Translations under genes and position numbers: made by a program
Source of the DNA: Vibrio mexicanus
GTDB lineage: Bacteria > Pseudomonadota > Gammaproteobacteria > Enterobacterales > Vibrionaceae
Assembly: GCF_001012815.1 (NCBI RefSeq)
Contig: NZ_JYJP01000003.1
Coordinates: 26,212-90,211, forward strand
Direction of reading: 5' to 3'
Length of the DNA: 64,000 bases
Notes under the pieces: generated by a model
Told to the model about the DNA's origin: nothing
The model's input: only the letters and a program-made list of their open reading frames with translations
Database searches by the model: none
In this document: piece after piece, positions 28,954 to 38,735 of the stretch
Numbering within the stretch: the first letter of the stretch is position 1
Layout: each line of letters begins with the position of its first letter

Positions 28954-30132
28954 ATGACTCAGATAAAACTTTCCCATATTAGTACCGGCTTTCTCGCCGT
29001 GTTTGTTGGTTATGCGAGCGCAGCGGCCATTATTTATCAGGCGGCTTCTAGCGCTGGGGCAACTCAAACTGAAATTGGCTCTTGGTTTTGGGCGCTTGGA
29101 ATAGGCATGGGGCTGTCGACCATCGTGATGTCGTACAAATCGAAAATGCCCATCGTTACCGCTTGGTCGACACCGGGGGCGGCTTTGCTGATCACGTCTT
29201 TAGACGGCTTAACCATGGCTCAAGCTGTGGGTGTATTTCTCTTTAGCTCAAGCTTGATTACCTTGGTTGGTGTTTTTGGGTTATTTGATAAATTGCTTGA
29301 GCGAATTCCCTTGTCAATCGCGTCGGCCATGCTTGCAGGGATACTTATCCAATTTGGCCTAGGGGTGTTTTCTGAACTGATGCAGGAAACACTGTTGATC
29401 GCCGTAATGCTCGGTATGTTTATTCTCACCAAGGCTTGGTTTAAAAACCTGCTTATTCCCGCCATATTTATAGTCGTCACCGTTGCTTGTATGGGTATGG
29501 GAAAATTGGATGTCACTGGTATCGAGTTTACGTTCACCACACCTGTTTTGATGACACCCGAACTCGATATCGCATCCATGATTAGTGTCGGGATCCCGCT
29601 GTTTATCGTGACGATGGCATCCCAAAACTTACCTGGGTTCGCAGTGCTAAAAGCGAATGGCTATCACACACGTTCGTCTGGAATCATAACGACAACGGGA
29701 TTAACGGGTGTTTTGTTAGCGCCATTTGGTGGATTTAGTTTCAATTTGGCGGCAATCACGGGTGCGATTTGCATGGGCCCGAATGCGGACGAGGACCCAA
29801 GTAAACGTTATGTGGCAGCAATTTCAATGGGATGTTTTTACCTGTTAGCTGGTGTGTTTGGTTTGTCATTTGTGCAGCTGTTTACTGCCATTCCACAATC
29901 TGTCGTCATTGCCATTGCTGGGCTTGCGGTGATGGCACCGTTAGCGAACTCATTGACAGTGGCGATGAGTGATGACAACAATCGTGAAGCGGCTTTAATG
30001 ACTTTCTTGTTCACAGCCTCGGGCATTAATATGCTCGGTGTGAGCAGCGCATTTTGGGGGGTGAGCTTAGGATTGTTCTGCGTTTGGTTCAATGGACTAA
30101 AGCAAAAACAGGCCAAACTCACATCAGCATAA
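28954..30132 (+). CDS. BenE/YdcO-family transporter
   Basis: 392 residues, about 12 membrane segments. SHISTGFLAVFVGYASAAAI and IVTAWSTPGAALLITSL are BenE-family sequences. Members are inner-membrane benzoate:H+-type importers; E. coli YdcO has no proven substrate. GAAAGAG precedes the ATG at 28954. Divergent from its likely cupin-type regulator; convergent with an AraC gene that ends 26 bases away. Confidence 0.87.
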   Translation: MTQIKLSHISTGFLAVFVGYASAAAIIYQAASSAGATQTEIGSWFWALGIGMGLSTIVMSYKSKMPIVTAWSTPGAALLITSLDGLTMAQAVGVFLFSSSLITLVGVFGLFDKLLERIPLSIASAMLAGILIQFGLGVFSELMQETLLIAVMLGMFILTKAWFKNLLIPAIFIVVTVACMGMGKLDVTGIEFTFTTPVLMTPELDIASMISVGIPLFIVTMASQNLPGFAVLKANGYHTRSSGIITTTGLTGVLLAPFGGFSFNLAAITGAICMGPNADEDPSKRYVAAISMGCFYLLAGVFGLSFVQLFTAIPQSVVIAIAGLAVMAPLANSLTVAMSDDNNREAALMTFLFTASGINMLGVSSAFWGVSLGLFCVWFNGLKQKQAKLTSA

Positions 30133-30158
30133 TGATGTTTGATTGCCAATCGGCAGCA

Positions 30159-31067
30159 CTATCTACCTTTAACATAGTTAACGTGATTGAGGTTAACCTG
30201 CTTTCGGTACTGATTTGGGGTAACGCCCCTATGTTTTTTGAAATGTCGGTGGAACAAGCTTAGGTTGGCGTACCCGGCTTGGTTGGCAATCACATCAATG
30301 GGTTTGGACGTCTGCTTGAGTAGGTGGCTTGCGTGCCCTAGCCGTAAGTGTTGAAGGTATTGTGAAAAGCTCGACTGCATAGACTGTTTGAAGTGTCGTT
30401 TTAGCGTCGCGATGCTGAGATTCGCATAACGAGCTGTCTCTTCAAGTGTGATGGCATTATGGTAGTGCTCAGTCATGTAAGATAGGGCATCAAGCATGCG
30501 GGAATCTTCGAGCTGGGGAATCGATTTGTGCGAAAGGGCAATCGTATAATTTGGAGCTTCCGATCTAAGCAGCTCTAAGAGCAGTAAAAACAGCGAAAAT
30601 CGGGTAACAGCTGATCTCCCCTCGCACAGTTGCTGAATAATAGGATAAGCTTTGGTCATGCATGTTGGATGATATGACCAAGCGCCCGGGCAGCGCTCAA
30701 AATAGCTCTGCAGCTCAACTAATTCGGTGAGCTGAGATTGAGCCAATTGAGTGAACCAGTTACTTGGAACCATCACAATATAGCTGTGGATCATGCCATC
30801 TTGTTGGTCTGTTTCTGTGGGCATTACTGCCGTGTGGCGCGCTCGGCCTCCCCAAGTATGAGCTACCCCCGGTCGAGTTAGCGTGAGATCCCAGCCAGAC
30901 ACTTCGCAAATATCATCCGCGATATAGCGCTCCCCTTGTACATTTGTCGTCAAGGTAATTTCCCAATCCCAATGATAGTGCCAATGGAAAGTCAGCTCAG
31001 GGCGGACTTTACGATAGGCGGTAAGTTGGAGTTGGTCAGGATAAGTTTGGATTTCTTTGGTAATCAT
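30159..31067 (-). CDS. AraC-family regulator
   Basis: 302 residues. The N-terminal ~170 residues look like a cupin-type sensing domain (LTFHWHYHWDWEITL, LTRPGVAHTWGG). The C-terminal AraC domain shows both helix-turn-helix units: ITLEETARYANLSIATLKRHF and VIANQAGYANLSLFHRHFKKH, followed by GVTPNQYRKQ. Probably a sugar- or aromatic-responsive activator; the effector is not visible. Overlaps no neighbour; its target may be the divergent phosphatase-like gene or distant. Confidence 0.86.
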   Translation of the reverse strand: MITKEIQTYPDQLQLTAYRKVRPELTFHWHYHWDWEITLTTNVQGERYIADDICEVSGWDLTLTRPGVAHTWGGRARHTAVMPTETDQQDGMIHSYIVMVPSNWFTQLAQSQLTELVELQSYFERCPGAWSYHPTCMTKAYPIIQQLCEGRSAVTRFSLFLLLLELLRSEAPNYTIALSHKSIPQLEDSRMLDALSYMTEHYHNAITLEETARYANLSIATLKRHFKQSMQSSFSQYLQHLRLGHASHLLKQTSKPIDVIANQAGYANLSLFHRHFKKHRGVTPNQYRKQVNLNHVNYVKGR

Positions 31068-31229
31068 CTCAGGACTGTTTCTTTACTATGTTCCGACTAA
31101 ATGTGCTCCGAACTGTTGCTGATAATCGTTCATCTTGAGCTAATAGTACATATTATCGAGCTCTTTATGAACGTTATTGTCATTTAGAACGGGTAGAGTG
31201 TGATTTCTTGTCTTGCTTTGGAGCAAATA

Positions 31230-31666
31230 ATGAAACAAATCCTTTTCCTCTGTTCAGGTAATTACTATCGCAGTCGTTTTTGTGAACTTTACTTTAATGC
31301 CCTGGCCGAACGTTCAAGGCTACCATGGCGTGCAGACTCTAGCGCATTGCTCCGTGATCTCAGTGATACGGGTAATGTCGGCGCAATTGCTAAAGAAGTG
31401 ATTGAAAAGCTTGATGAGTTAGGGGTGGAATCATCGCAGCATCCGCGTATGCCGAAAATTGCTACCGCAAAGCAAATTTGCACTGCAAATCGTGTCTACG
31501 CTGCCAGCCGAGTTGAGCATGCCCAATGGTAGAAGAGTACTTTTTAGAACAAGCGGATTTGATTGAGTTCTTTGAAGTCGAGGATGTCCCAATCATGCAG
31601 CCAGAAGAAGCGTTTGAACTACTACGCCAAGATGTTGAGAGAGTAATTGAAGAGCTTACTCAATAG
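31230..31666 (+). pseudogene. Low-molecular-weight phosphatase-like protein, frameshifted
   Basis: The ATG at 31230 follows GGAGCAAATA. The P-loop FLCSGNYYRSRFCE fits C-x5-R of LMW tyrosine phosphatase/arsenate-reductase folds. At 31522-31524 the frame reads HAQW and stops; one more C in CCC gives HAPMVEEYFLEQADLIEFFEV, continuing to a TAG at 31664-31666 (repaired 145 residues). The VEDVP...QPEEAFELL end is typical of a group of small bacterial phosphatase-like proteins. Single gene. Activity unproven. Confidence 0.75.
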
Positions 31667-31852
31667 TCATGAGTCGTTTTGATAAATATGCAGAAATAGT
31701 ACTTTTATAGGCTATTATTCTGCAATTTTCAGTCTTATTATTGAAACGTATAGAACTAAGCATCAAAAGTAGTAGTGTATATTTGTTTGTTGTATGTATT
31801 ATTCTTGCAAAATAATTGGAATGAAAGTCACAATAATTGTTAAGGAAGAATA

Positions 31853-32458
31853 ATGAACGCATCTAGCCTACTACTCTTGACCTCGTCTGCCTTTTTCTCT
31901 TTTTCAGCCGCCGCTCAAAATGTCGCTGACAGTGTTCCTTTGACTGATGGGCAGCCATCAAGTACTCATTGCCAGTACGCCGATGATCTAGGACGTTTAG
32001 CGTTTGATCCAGATTCAGGTCGTTTGTGGGCGTGTGGAAACGATGGGTTTGTCTATTTTGAATCGAAGTCGTCGTCACAATATCAGTGTTTAAATGATCA
32101 GGCAGCCACTTCGAACTATCCTGAATGGAAACCACGTAAATGGAATGACAAAAACGGGATGTACTATAAAGGTGAAGTGGTAAGACACAAAGGTAAGCTT
32201 TACACACCAACCAATGGTACTGCACATGGCGGCAGCAGTCCTTCAAAGGCAAGTTGGGATTGGCAGTTGTTCGTGGCTGACAACGCATTGCCTACGCGAT
32301 GGGAGGCATCACACTCTTATCATCCCGGTGATCGTGTCATTCACATGGGTATTGAATACGTTGCTCGAGAAGCAAACTCGAACAAAGCTCCAAATGATCA
32401 GAACGTTAACTATCAGCCGTGGGATTACGTTGGCGCGTTCGAGTGTCCTAAAAATTAA
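31853..32458 (+). CDS. Secreted chitin-binding-like protein (two CBM5/12-type modules)
   Basis: 201 residues. The signal peptide is MNASSLLLLTSSAFFSFSAAA. After a ~75-residue cysteine-containing part, two tandem modules follow the carbohydrate-binding type 5/12 pattern: a first W-x(10)-Y-x-G-x-V-V...LY (about 92-140) and a second W-x-Y-x-P-G-D-R-V...YVAREANSNKAP...W (about 148-195). Such modules bind chitin with aromatic residues. No catalytic domain is attached, so it may be an adhesin or accessory protein (inference). AAGGAAGAATA precedes the ATG. Confidence 0.7.
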   Translation: MNASSLLLLTSSAFFSFSAAAQNVADSVPLTDGQPSSTHCQYADDLGRLAFDPDSGRLWACGNDGFVYFESKSSSQYQCLNDQAATSNYPEWKPRKWNDKNGMYYKGEVVRHKGKLYTPTNGTAHGGSSPSKASWDWQLFVADNALPTRWEASHSYHPGDRVIHMGIEYVAREANSNKAPNDQNVNYQPWDYVGAFECPKN

Positions 32459-32505
32459 TCCTGCTGAAATAATGTTCTGCGGATAGTCAATGTCATAATG
32501 ACGAA

Positions 32506-32537
32506 AAAAGGGTCTAGCTAGTGAGCTAGACCCTTTT
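32506..32537. terminator. Bidirectional terminator
   Basis: AAAAGGGTCTAGCT, loop AGTG, AGCTAGACCCTTTT: 14-bp stem, between the chitin-binding-like gene and the convergent Bat operon. Confidence 0.9.
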
Positions 32538-32568
32538 ATTTCGCTAAGGCAAAATTATTGCTAGATAG

Positions 32569-34290
32569 CTATAGCTTAGCGAGTTGCTCTTCAGATTTAG
32601 TGGTCATTTTTGCTTGGCTTTGTGTGCGCTTTATTGCTGAAACAAGCGCACTTCTCGACGCTGCTTGATCCCCTGAATCTGAACCATACAGGGTTGCTTG
32701 CCAAGCTTGCAGTTGCAGTTTTACTTCAGCCACTTCATCTTTGCTTGCGTTACCGTCAATTACCCAGTCAGAGAAAAGTTGAGACGCCAGTATTGCATCA
32801 TTAGATTCGATGGCCTTAATGAAGTCGCTCTTTGTTAGAGGCGTCAGTGGAGAATCCGTGTCTTTCGCTTGCGTAGTATTTCGCTTCATTAATGCGTAAG
32901 CAAGCGTGGCGAGCCAAAGCGTTGCAAACAGTGCTGTAAGGTATGGCCAAATACCACTGTCTTTCTCAATAATAACTTGCTGTGGCATGGTTGTAACAGG
33001 TGCAGCGAAGTCTTGGTTTAAATTGCTGGCGGCGTCTACCTGTAGTTCTAGGCCACTCACTTGGCTATTGTCAGCTTTATCGAGTTGACTATTCCACCAA
33101 TTGATAGACACAGGCTCAAGAGAAAACTCTCCGGTTTGCTGAGGAATAAGGACCTGCTTTAATGTTATTCTGGTGACGTTGTCACTTCCGTTGTCATTAC
33201 TTAATGTCTCAAAGGTGGGTTTTTCTTCGTAGACGCGAACGCCCTGAGGATTATTGATGACAACATTTGGAAGCTGTTCAACGGTGAGACCAACAACATC
33301 AAGGGTGATCTGGCGGGTAATCGCATCGCCAACAGATAAACTATGGATCTGACTTGGATCGATAGCGTTGCCCTGTGCGTCAATCCATTGTTGATTAAGT
33401 TTTAGTGAAGAGGTTGGTAACCAGCGGCCAACGTAATCGGCAGGTGGCTGTTTTACCGTGATGGCAATTTGCTTACCCGGATTATCAATTTGAATCACAC
33501 TTGTTGAGCCAGTGCGGTTGTTCCCATAAATCACACCGCCTTGAAATGCGCTGGTCTGAAGCTCAAAGCTACCCGGATCTGTGGCAGTGATGCGATAAGT
33601 TTGATCAACGATGGTTACTTCAACCCCATCAAGAACGCTTTGATACTGTTTAGGTTCACCTTGTAGCGCTATAGCCATACCATCCACTTTCGGCGGAACA
33701 ATTTTAGGGTTTTGCAGCCGGCGAGGGTCGGCTTTGATGATCAAGCGAGTCGTGAGATAAGCACTCTCGCTTGGGTAAAGGCTTGAGCGATCCAGTTGAT
33801 GCTGCAACTCAATCAAATCATCCTCATCCGGTGCCATAGTATCGAGCTCTACCTGAATAGGGATAGGCTGCGTTTTGGCTCCGTTAAGTGTGAAACTAGG
33901 AATCGTTAATGTGCCCAGTTCTAAAGCGGCCAGAGACACATTCCATTCGCTGCGGTTACTGCGGTCGCCATTAATGATGTTTACTGAGGTACCAAAACTA
34001 GGGCGACTCATGAAGAAATACTCTTCCAAAACGCTAAGGTCTAAGTCATCTGACGATACTTTTTGATCAATAGAAATACGCAGTTGGAATACTTCGTTCT
34101 TTGCGACTTTGTTCTTGCTAACGGTGGCGACCATTGTTGCTGCTTGAGCAATGGACGACAGTGCAAAGAATAAGATGATTGATTTAAGCAAGAGTGATAT
34201 CGCCCGATAGCTTGGGCGGTAGAAACCATTTTTCATCATAGACTCGTTCATAGAAAACTTTCGGTTATTCATTACTGTATTACCCTTCAT
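32569..34290 (-). CDS. batD: BatD-like protein
   Basis: About 573 residues. After a short charged start a hydrophobic export segment (SLLLKSIILFFALSSIAQA) leads to a large beta-rich extracytoplasmic region; SKNKVAKNEVFQLRISID is the BatD start. A C-terminal membrane helix (PYLTALFATLWLATLAYALM) and a short cytoplasmic tail follow. BatD proteins belong to the Bacteroides aerotolerance-type operon and are thought to form an envelope complex with BatA/BatB. Several starts are possible; the ATG at 34290 follows AAGGGAT. Last gene of the operon, 15 bases after the BatB stop, with a terminator beyond. Confidence 0.86.
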   Translation of the reverse strand: MKGNTVMNNRKFSMNESMMKNGFYRPSYRAISLLLKSIILFFALSSIAQAATMVATVSKNKVAKNEVFQLRISIDQKVSSDDLDLSVLEEYFFMSRPSFGTSVNIINGDRSNRSEWNVSLAALELGTLTIPSFTLNGAKTQPIPIQVELDTMAPDEDDLIELQHQLDRSSLYPSESAYLTTRLIIKADPRRLQNPKIVPPKVDGMAIALQGEPKQYQSVLDGVEVTIVDQTYRITATDPGSFELQTSAFQGGVIYGNNRTGSTSVIQIDNPGKQIAITVKQPPADYVGRWLPTSSLKLNQQWIDAQGNAIDPSQIHSLSVGDAITRQITLDVVGLTVEQLPNVVINNPQGVRVYEEKPTFETLSNDNGSDNVTRITLKQVLIPQQTGEFSLEPVSINWWNSQLDKADNSQVSGLELQVDAASNLNQDFAAPVTTMPQQVIIEKDSGIWPYLTALFATLWLATLAYALMKRNTTQAKDTDSPLTPLTKSDFIKAIESNDAILASQLFSDWVIDGNASKDEVAEVKLQLQAWQATLYGSDSGDQAASRSALVSAIKRTQSQAKMTTKSEEQLAKL

Positions 34291-34305
34291 CACCACTATC
34301 CCTTA

Positions 34306-36273
34306 TTACCAATGTTTTCCCGTGTCTTCGGGTGTTGGCCTTTGTTGCGCCTGCAAGAGCAATTGAGCTTGCAGTAGGTGGCTTGGGTCGCGGGCACTCT
34401 CTACTTGTTCTAGACGTCGCAGGTTAGGGTCTACGTCTTGGTGATTGTCAGGCGAAAGTGGTGCAGCAACCGGAGTTTCCTGCTCTCGTTCGCCGTCTTC
34501 CGTGCTTTGCTCGGATTCCATTCTAGCCGCCTGAGGTTGAGCGTTCGGTTGCGAATCTAATGGGTCGGATTCGCTGTCAGAGTCCGCGTTATTGTCTAGT
34601 TCGCGCTTGTCTAACTCGCGCTGGGCATTGTTAACGTTGTTTTGGACTTGTTGGTCACGTTCTTCAGCGCTTGTGGGTTGCGGTGCTGAGTTATCGTGAG
34701 CAGCATTTGAGTTTGCGCTTTGTTCTTGCCCCTCGGATTGATTTGCATCGGCTTCGTCACTTGTTTGTGCGTCATCAGTATTTTGAGAATCTTCTGAGCT
34801 GTGCTGGTTTTGGCCGGATTGCTGATCTTGTTCGCCTTGTTGACTTTGGGAACCTGAGCCATTGTCGTCTGAATTTGGTTGCGATTCGCCATTTTCGTCT
34901 TGTTGCTGTTGCTGTTGCTGGGCTTGCTCAACGATATCTAGATTGGATCTTGCTTTAGTGAAGTTCGGATCTTCTTCAAGAATCTCTTGATAAAGCGTTG
35001 CGGCTTCATCCAGTTGTCCAGATTGAGCATAAGCGTTGGCCAAGTTGTATTTGTTTTCTAATCCTTCAGCTTGAGAAAGCCATTCAATCGCTGTTGTATA
35101 GTCTTGTGCTTGGTAAGCCGCTGCTCCCTTCCAAGCAGGGTTAGTAAACGCTTTTTTCGCACTGTTGAAGTCCCCAGATTGAAAGGACTCATAGCCTTGC
35201 TGATCATCCGTGAGCCAAGGGCTAGCCCAACTCGTGTTTGGAAAAGAAAGTGGCAAAATGAGCAGACTGATCGAAAATAGAACACCTCTTCTGAACATCA
35301 AAAGAGCGGGGATAATAAGCAATGGCAAAAACCAGAATCCATTGTTCAACCGGTCAGAGATCATTGCGTCGCCGGTTTTATCGGCGCTCGCATTTGAGTT
35401 AGTCGCTAAGTGCATAGTCCGAGCCAGAATGGCATCGACGTCTGAGTTGTCTGGCACTGCAGCGCGAAACATACCCGACGTCGCTCTCGCAAGCTTTTGC
35501 ATGTTGCTAAAATTGCTTTGAGCAATCACCGTGTTACCCGCATTATCGCGCAGTAACTTTCCATCGGGGAGTTGAATAGGCGCACCCGATCGCGTTCCAA
35601 TGGCAAGAATCGACAGCTTCCATGGTGTGCCAGAAAGCAGTTCTTCAATATCTAACTTTTCTCGATCATCCAGATCATCGGCAATAAGAATGATGTCCCC
35701 AGATCCCATTTGCGCATTTTGCAGCATGCTAATCGCTTGCTCGACCCCTTTAGCGGCGTTCGCTCCCGGGAAGGGCATTAAATCAGGCGAGAGATTGGGC
35801 AATATACTAAGAATAGTTGCGGTGTCATTAGTCAACGGGCTTACCGTATAGGCATCACCTGCGTAGGCCACTAAACCTGTGTAGCCCTCATTCCAACCGT
35901 TAAGCAAGTCTGTTGCTTTGAAACGAGCTTGCGTGAGTCGGTTTGGCGTCAGATCGGTTGCGTACATAGAGCGCGACATATCCATCACCAAAACTCGAGC
36001 GCTCGCATTTTGTTGGCCAGACACACTGACGGTTTGCCAACTTGGACCAGACAGCGCAAATACCGCGATACAGCAACTAGTCGCTGCCACTTTGATGCCC
36101 AAACCGGAACTTTTATCAGAGCCTAATCCTAAGGCTTTCGCGATGTGTGGTGCGATGAGCACGGCACTTTTACTGCGCTTGAGTAGCCAAAGGGTCAAGC
36201 CTAATATTGGGAATAAGGCTAAAAACCACTCTGGGTAGAGAAACGATGGAATCAGAGAATGAAAGCTAGACAT
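34306..36273 (-). CDS. BatB/BatC-like VWA protein with TPR and acidic tail
   Basis: 655 residues. Membrane helices near the start, then a VWA domain with the MIDAS motif VLVMDMSRSMYATDL (D-x-S-x-S). Two hydrophobic segments near 315-350 follow, then TPR-like repeats (YNLANAYAQSGQLDEAATLYQEI) around 395-440. The last ~200 residues are a highly repetitive Q/S/D/E/N-rich low-complexity tail. This is the BatB-BatC fusion layout. It overlaps BatA by eight bases. MIDAS domains bind metal and mediate protein contacts; the operon is linked to stress tolerance and envelope stability (family knowledge, role partly inferred). Confidence 0.88.
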   Translation of the reverse strand: MSSFHSLIPSFLYPEWFLALFPILGLTLWLLKRSKSAVLIAPHIAKALGLGSDKSSGLGIKVAATSCCIAVFALSGPSWQTVSVSGQQNASARVLVMDMSRSMYATDLTPNRLTQARFKATDLLNGWNEGYTGLVAYAGDAYTVSPLTNDTATILSILPNLSPDLMPFPGANAAKGVEQAISMLQNAQMGSGDIILIADDLDDREKLDIEELLSGTPWKLSILAIGTRSGAPIQLPDGKLLRDNAGNTVIAQSNFSNMQKLARATSGMFRAAVPDNSDVDAILARTMHLATNSNASADKTGDAMISDRLNNGFWFLPLLIIPALLMFRRGVLFSISLLILPLSFPNTSWASPWLTDDQQGYESFQSGDFNSAKKAFTNPAWKGAAAYQAQDYTTAIEWLSQAEGLENKYNLANAYAQSGQLDEAATLYQEILEEDPNFTKARSNLDIVEQAQQQQQQQDENGESQPNSDDNGSGSQSQQGEQDQQSGQNQHSSEDSQNTDDAQTSDEADANQSEGQEQSANSNAAHDNSAPQPTSAEERDQQVQNNVNNAQRELDKRELDNNADSDSESDPLDSQPNAQPQAARMESEQSTEDGEREQETPVAAPLSPDNHQDVDPNLRRLEQVESARDPSHLLQAQLLLQAQQRPTPEDTGKHW

Positions 36274-37234
36274 GATTTCTCCTCATCACTAACAAAACAA
36301 TCGAGAAAAACAGCGCAATGGCCAGTGGCAGGCCAAACCATTCTTGCTGTGGACGCCAAGTTTGTTTGGCCTCATTGATAGGCTCTAGGGCATCAATGGT
36401 GTCGTAAATATTGGCAAGCTCTTCGGCGTTTCGTGCGCGGAAGTACTGGCCACCCGTCATGGTAGCAATCTCTTCTAACGTTTTTTCATCAAGGTCGTGA
36501 GCGGTATTAACGGTGCGTGTACTAAAGAATTGGCGTACTTCCATTTCGCCAGCGCCAACCCCAACGGTATAGATGGTTGTGCCATATTGCTGGGCTATTT
36601 CGGCTGCTTCAATTGGGTCAAGCACACCGGAGTTGTTTGAACCATCGCTGAGAAGAACCATCACGCGCTGCGGTGCGTCGCTATCTACAAAGGTTTTGGT
36701 TGCAAGGCCAATCCCATCGCCAATGGCAGTTTGATCGCCAATTAGGCGCAGAACCATTTGGTTAATCTGTTCTGAAATGGTTCGTCTGTCCAATGTAAGT
36801 GGTGTCTGTAGATAGGCATGGTCTGCAAAAAGAACCAGCCCCAATCGATCGCCTTCTCGGTTCTCTACGAACTGACTGAGGACGTTTTTGACAGCGCTAA
36901 GACGATCGATGTAATCACCATTGTGCATCATGTCGGCCTGATTCATTGAATATGATAGATCGACAACCAGCATGAGATCTCGATGCTCAGTATGCACGGT
37001 GACAGGATCGCCATACCAAACTGGACGAGCTGTCGCAGTAACTAACATCAGCCAAACAACCACAGACAACAATCGAGAAGTATGACCGAGTGGTGCTTTA
37101 CTGCCGCTTTGTGTCGGCAAATTCGGCAGGTAGATTGCGTGACGCTGCTTGACCGCTGGCATGAGTTTGTACACGAACAGCGGCAAAGGAAGCAGTATAA
37201 ATGCACCCCACCAAACGAACTCTATGTTCTCCAA
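36266..37234 (-). CDS. batA: BatA-like VWA membrane protein
   Basis: 322 residues. Helix near 8-25, then helix near 58-72, then VWA with MLVVDLSYSMNQADM (intact D-x-S-x-S MIDAS) and VVLLSDGSNNSGVL; C-terminal helix FGLPLAIALFFSIVLLVMRR. Same arrangement as BatA of aerotolerance operons. The stop of the upstream DUF4381 gene is one base away, so translation is probably coupled. Overlaps BatB by eight bases. Confidence 0.9.
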   Translation of the reverse strand: MENIEFVWWGAFILLPLPLFVYKLMPAVKQRHAIYLPNLPTQSGSKAPLGHTSRLLSVVVWLMLVTATARPVWYGDPVTVHTEHRDLMLVVDLSYSMNQADMMHNGDYIDRLSAVKNVLSQFVENREGDRLGLVLFADHAYLQTPLTLDRRTISEQINQMVLRLIGDQTAIGDGIGLATKTFVDSDAPQRVMVLLSDGSNNSGVLDPIEAAEIAQQYGTTIYTVGVGAGEMEVRQFFSTRTVNTAHDLDEKTLEEIATMTGGQYFRARNAEELANIYDTIDALEPINEAKQTWRPQQEWFGLPLAIALFFSIVLLVMRRNHV

Positions 37235-37235
37235 A

Positions 37236-37706
37236 CTAGCGCCCCCACTTTCTCTTAGGAGGAAGCGCTTGGCTTACCCACTGTTGGCAGCTTTCAACCA
37301 AGGCATTCGCGTCTTCGACAGGTTGCTTTTGATATAACGCTTGATCCCAAATTGAGCGATAAGGCGTGAAGATTGGTCTGGTGACCTGACTGTCTAGAAA
37401 GTTGTACCAATCTTGACCAGTTAGATGCGCAATCTCATCTCGTGGGTAATAACTTAAAGCCGCTTGGCGAACAAGTTCAATCGCTTCAGATGGTGTGAGC
37501 GAACGCTTGCCATTAAACATGGTCAATGCTGCCTTTTTAGGCGCTTGGCGACGCTTGTTACCGCGAACAAGCAATACGAAAAGTAGTAGGCAGGTTAATA
37601 CTCCAGCAAACGTCGCCCACCAACCCCATGCGAGTGGAAACCAGCTAGGTACATCTGGAAGAACAATGGCTTCTAATGGAAGAGGTGTCGTTGATGATTC
37701 CGTCAT
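37236..37706 (-). CDS. DUF4381 family protein
   Basis: 156 residues. One membrane helix (WWATFAGVLTCLLLFVLLVRG) near residues 28-48 and a cytoplasmic helical tail (SLTPSEAIELVRQAALSYYPRDEIAHL, GQDWYNFLDSQ). Family members are found between DUF58 and BatA genes in the same operon, as here. Function unknown; most likely a part of the Bat envelope complex (inference). Confidence 0.84.
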   Translation of the reverse strand: MTESSTTPLPLEAIVLPDVPSWFPLAWGWWATFAGVLTCLLLFVLLVRGNKRRQAPKKAALTMFNGKRSLTPSEAIELVRQAALSYYPRDEIAHLTGQDWYNFLDSQVTRPIFTPYRSIWDQALYQKQPVEDANALVESCQQWVSQALPPKRKWGR

Positions 37707-37739
37707 TCAATTTGTCTCTGATTTTGTTGTTATTATTGA

Positions 37740-38735
37740 TTAACCCGTCACCTGATCGACTAGTGCCTGGTCGGTAGAGAGATAGTGATAACTCATACCG
37801 AGTTGTCGACATCTCTTTTCCAAACTGGCTTGGTGCCGATCAAATTTGATCTTGAGTTTTTTCCTGTTTTTACTTGATGAGAAATCAAACCACTGCGTTT
37901 GATTCCTGTTTGATACGCGTTCTACGCCACGAAACTGGGTATGACCAGATTCTAACGGGTCACCAACATGAACTAAACGAATTCGATTATGGCGACTCAA
38001 ACGGGTGAGCAGAATTTCTTGTTCGGTTTGCGTATTGTGCGTTTCTGAAGAGTGAGCGTTAAAACGACTGAAGTCACTGATAATGATGATTTCGCTGCCT
38101 TTTGGACACAGGCGATTTAGGGCTGTAAGCCCATCGGTCATGGAGTTAAGGTTATCGGTGTTTACGTCATTTTTGGTGGAGCCGTTTTGAAGCAGTTCTT
38201 TTTGCAGCAGCTTGCTATGTTCATTCACCAATTGCTGAATGACCTTTAAAGGGCCAGAGTTACGAGCACTTGGCTTAACGTCGATAAGCTGAGTGCCTAA
38301 GTCGATCACGGCGCCCACTCGGTCATTGTTTGCGGTTGAAAGCCAGCTGACAAGCGCCGCCATGTGAGAGGCGAGTACCGACTTAAGCATGAAAGTGGAA
38401 CCAAAACGCATGCTTTCACTCAAGTCGATGTAAAGCATCACCGGCTTCTCACGCTCTTCTGTATAAAGTTTGGTGTGCGTTTTACCTGTACGCGCGGTGA
38501 CGCGCCAGTCAATACTTCGAATGTCATCACCGGGTTGATACTGGCGCACTTCGGCAAAGTCCATCCCTCGGCCGAGAGCCGAACTTTGGTGCTGCCCAAG
38601 CATTTGGCTCCATAAGCTCTTGGCTGGAGGTAACCAGCGAAGACTTTGCTGTTTATAACTGATCAGCTCTTTAAGAGTGAGATTCACTCCGTCCATCTCA
38701 ACAGAATGGCGCTGGGCAGAACTCTTCGCTTTCAT
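37740..38735 (-). CDS. DUF58 domain protein
   Basis: 331 residues. The hallmark GRGMDFAEVRQYQPGDDIRSIDWRVTAR and TKLYTEEREKPVMLYIDLS are DUF58; a VWA-like fold follows. Standard partner of MoxR ATPases. ATG shares its first base with the MoxR stop (TAATG), so translation is coupled. Role: presumed client or adaptor of the MoxR chaperone. Confidence 0.9.
   Translation of the reverse strand: MKAKSSAQRHSVEMDGVNLTLKELISYKQQSLRWLPPAKSLWSQMLGQHQSSALGRGMDFAEVRQYQPGDDIRSIDWRVTARTGKTHTKLYTEEREKPVMLYIDLSESMRFGSTFMLKSVLASHMAALVSWLSTANNDRVGAVIDLGTQLIDVKPSARNSGPLKVIQQLVNEHSKLLQKELLQNGSTKNDVNTDNLNSMTDGLTALNRLCPKGSEIIIISDFSRFNAHSSETHNTQTEQEILLTRLSRHNRIRLVHVGDPLESGHTQFRGVERVSNRNQTQWFDFSSSKNRKKLKIKFDRHQASLEKRCRQLGMSYHYLSTDQALVDQVTG

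Noticed and set aside
34611..34931. N/K/Q/T-rich minus-strand frame
   Set aside because: Frame-shifted shadow of the BatB/C repeat tail.
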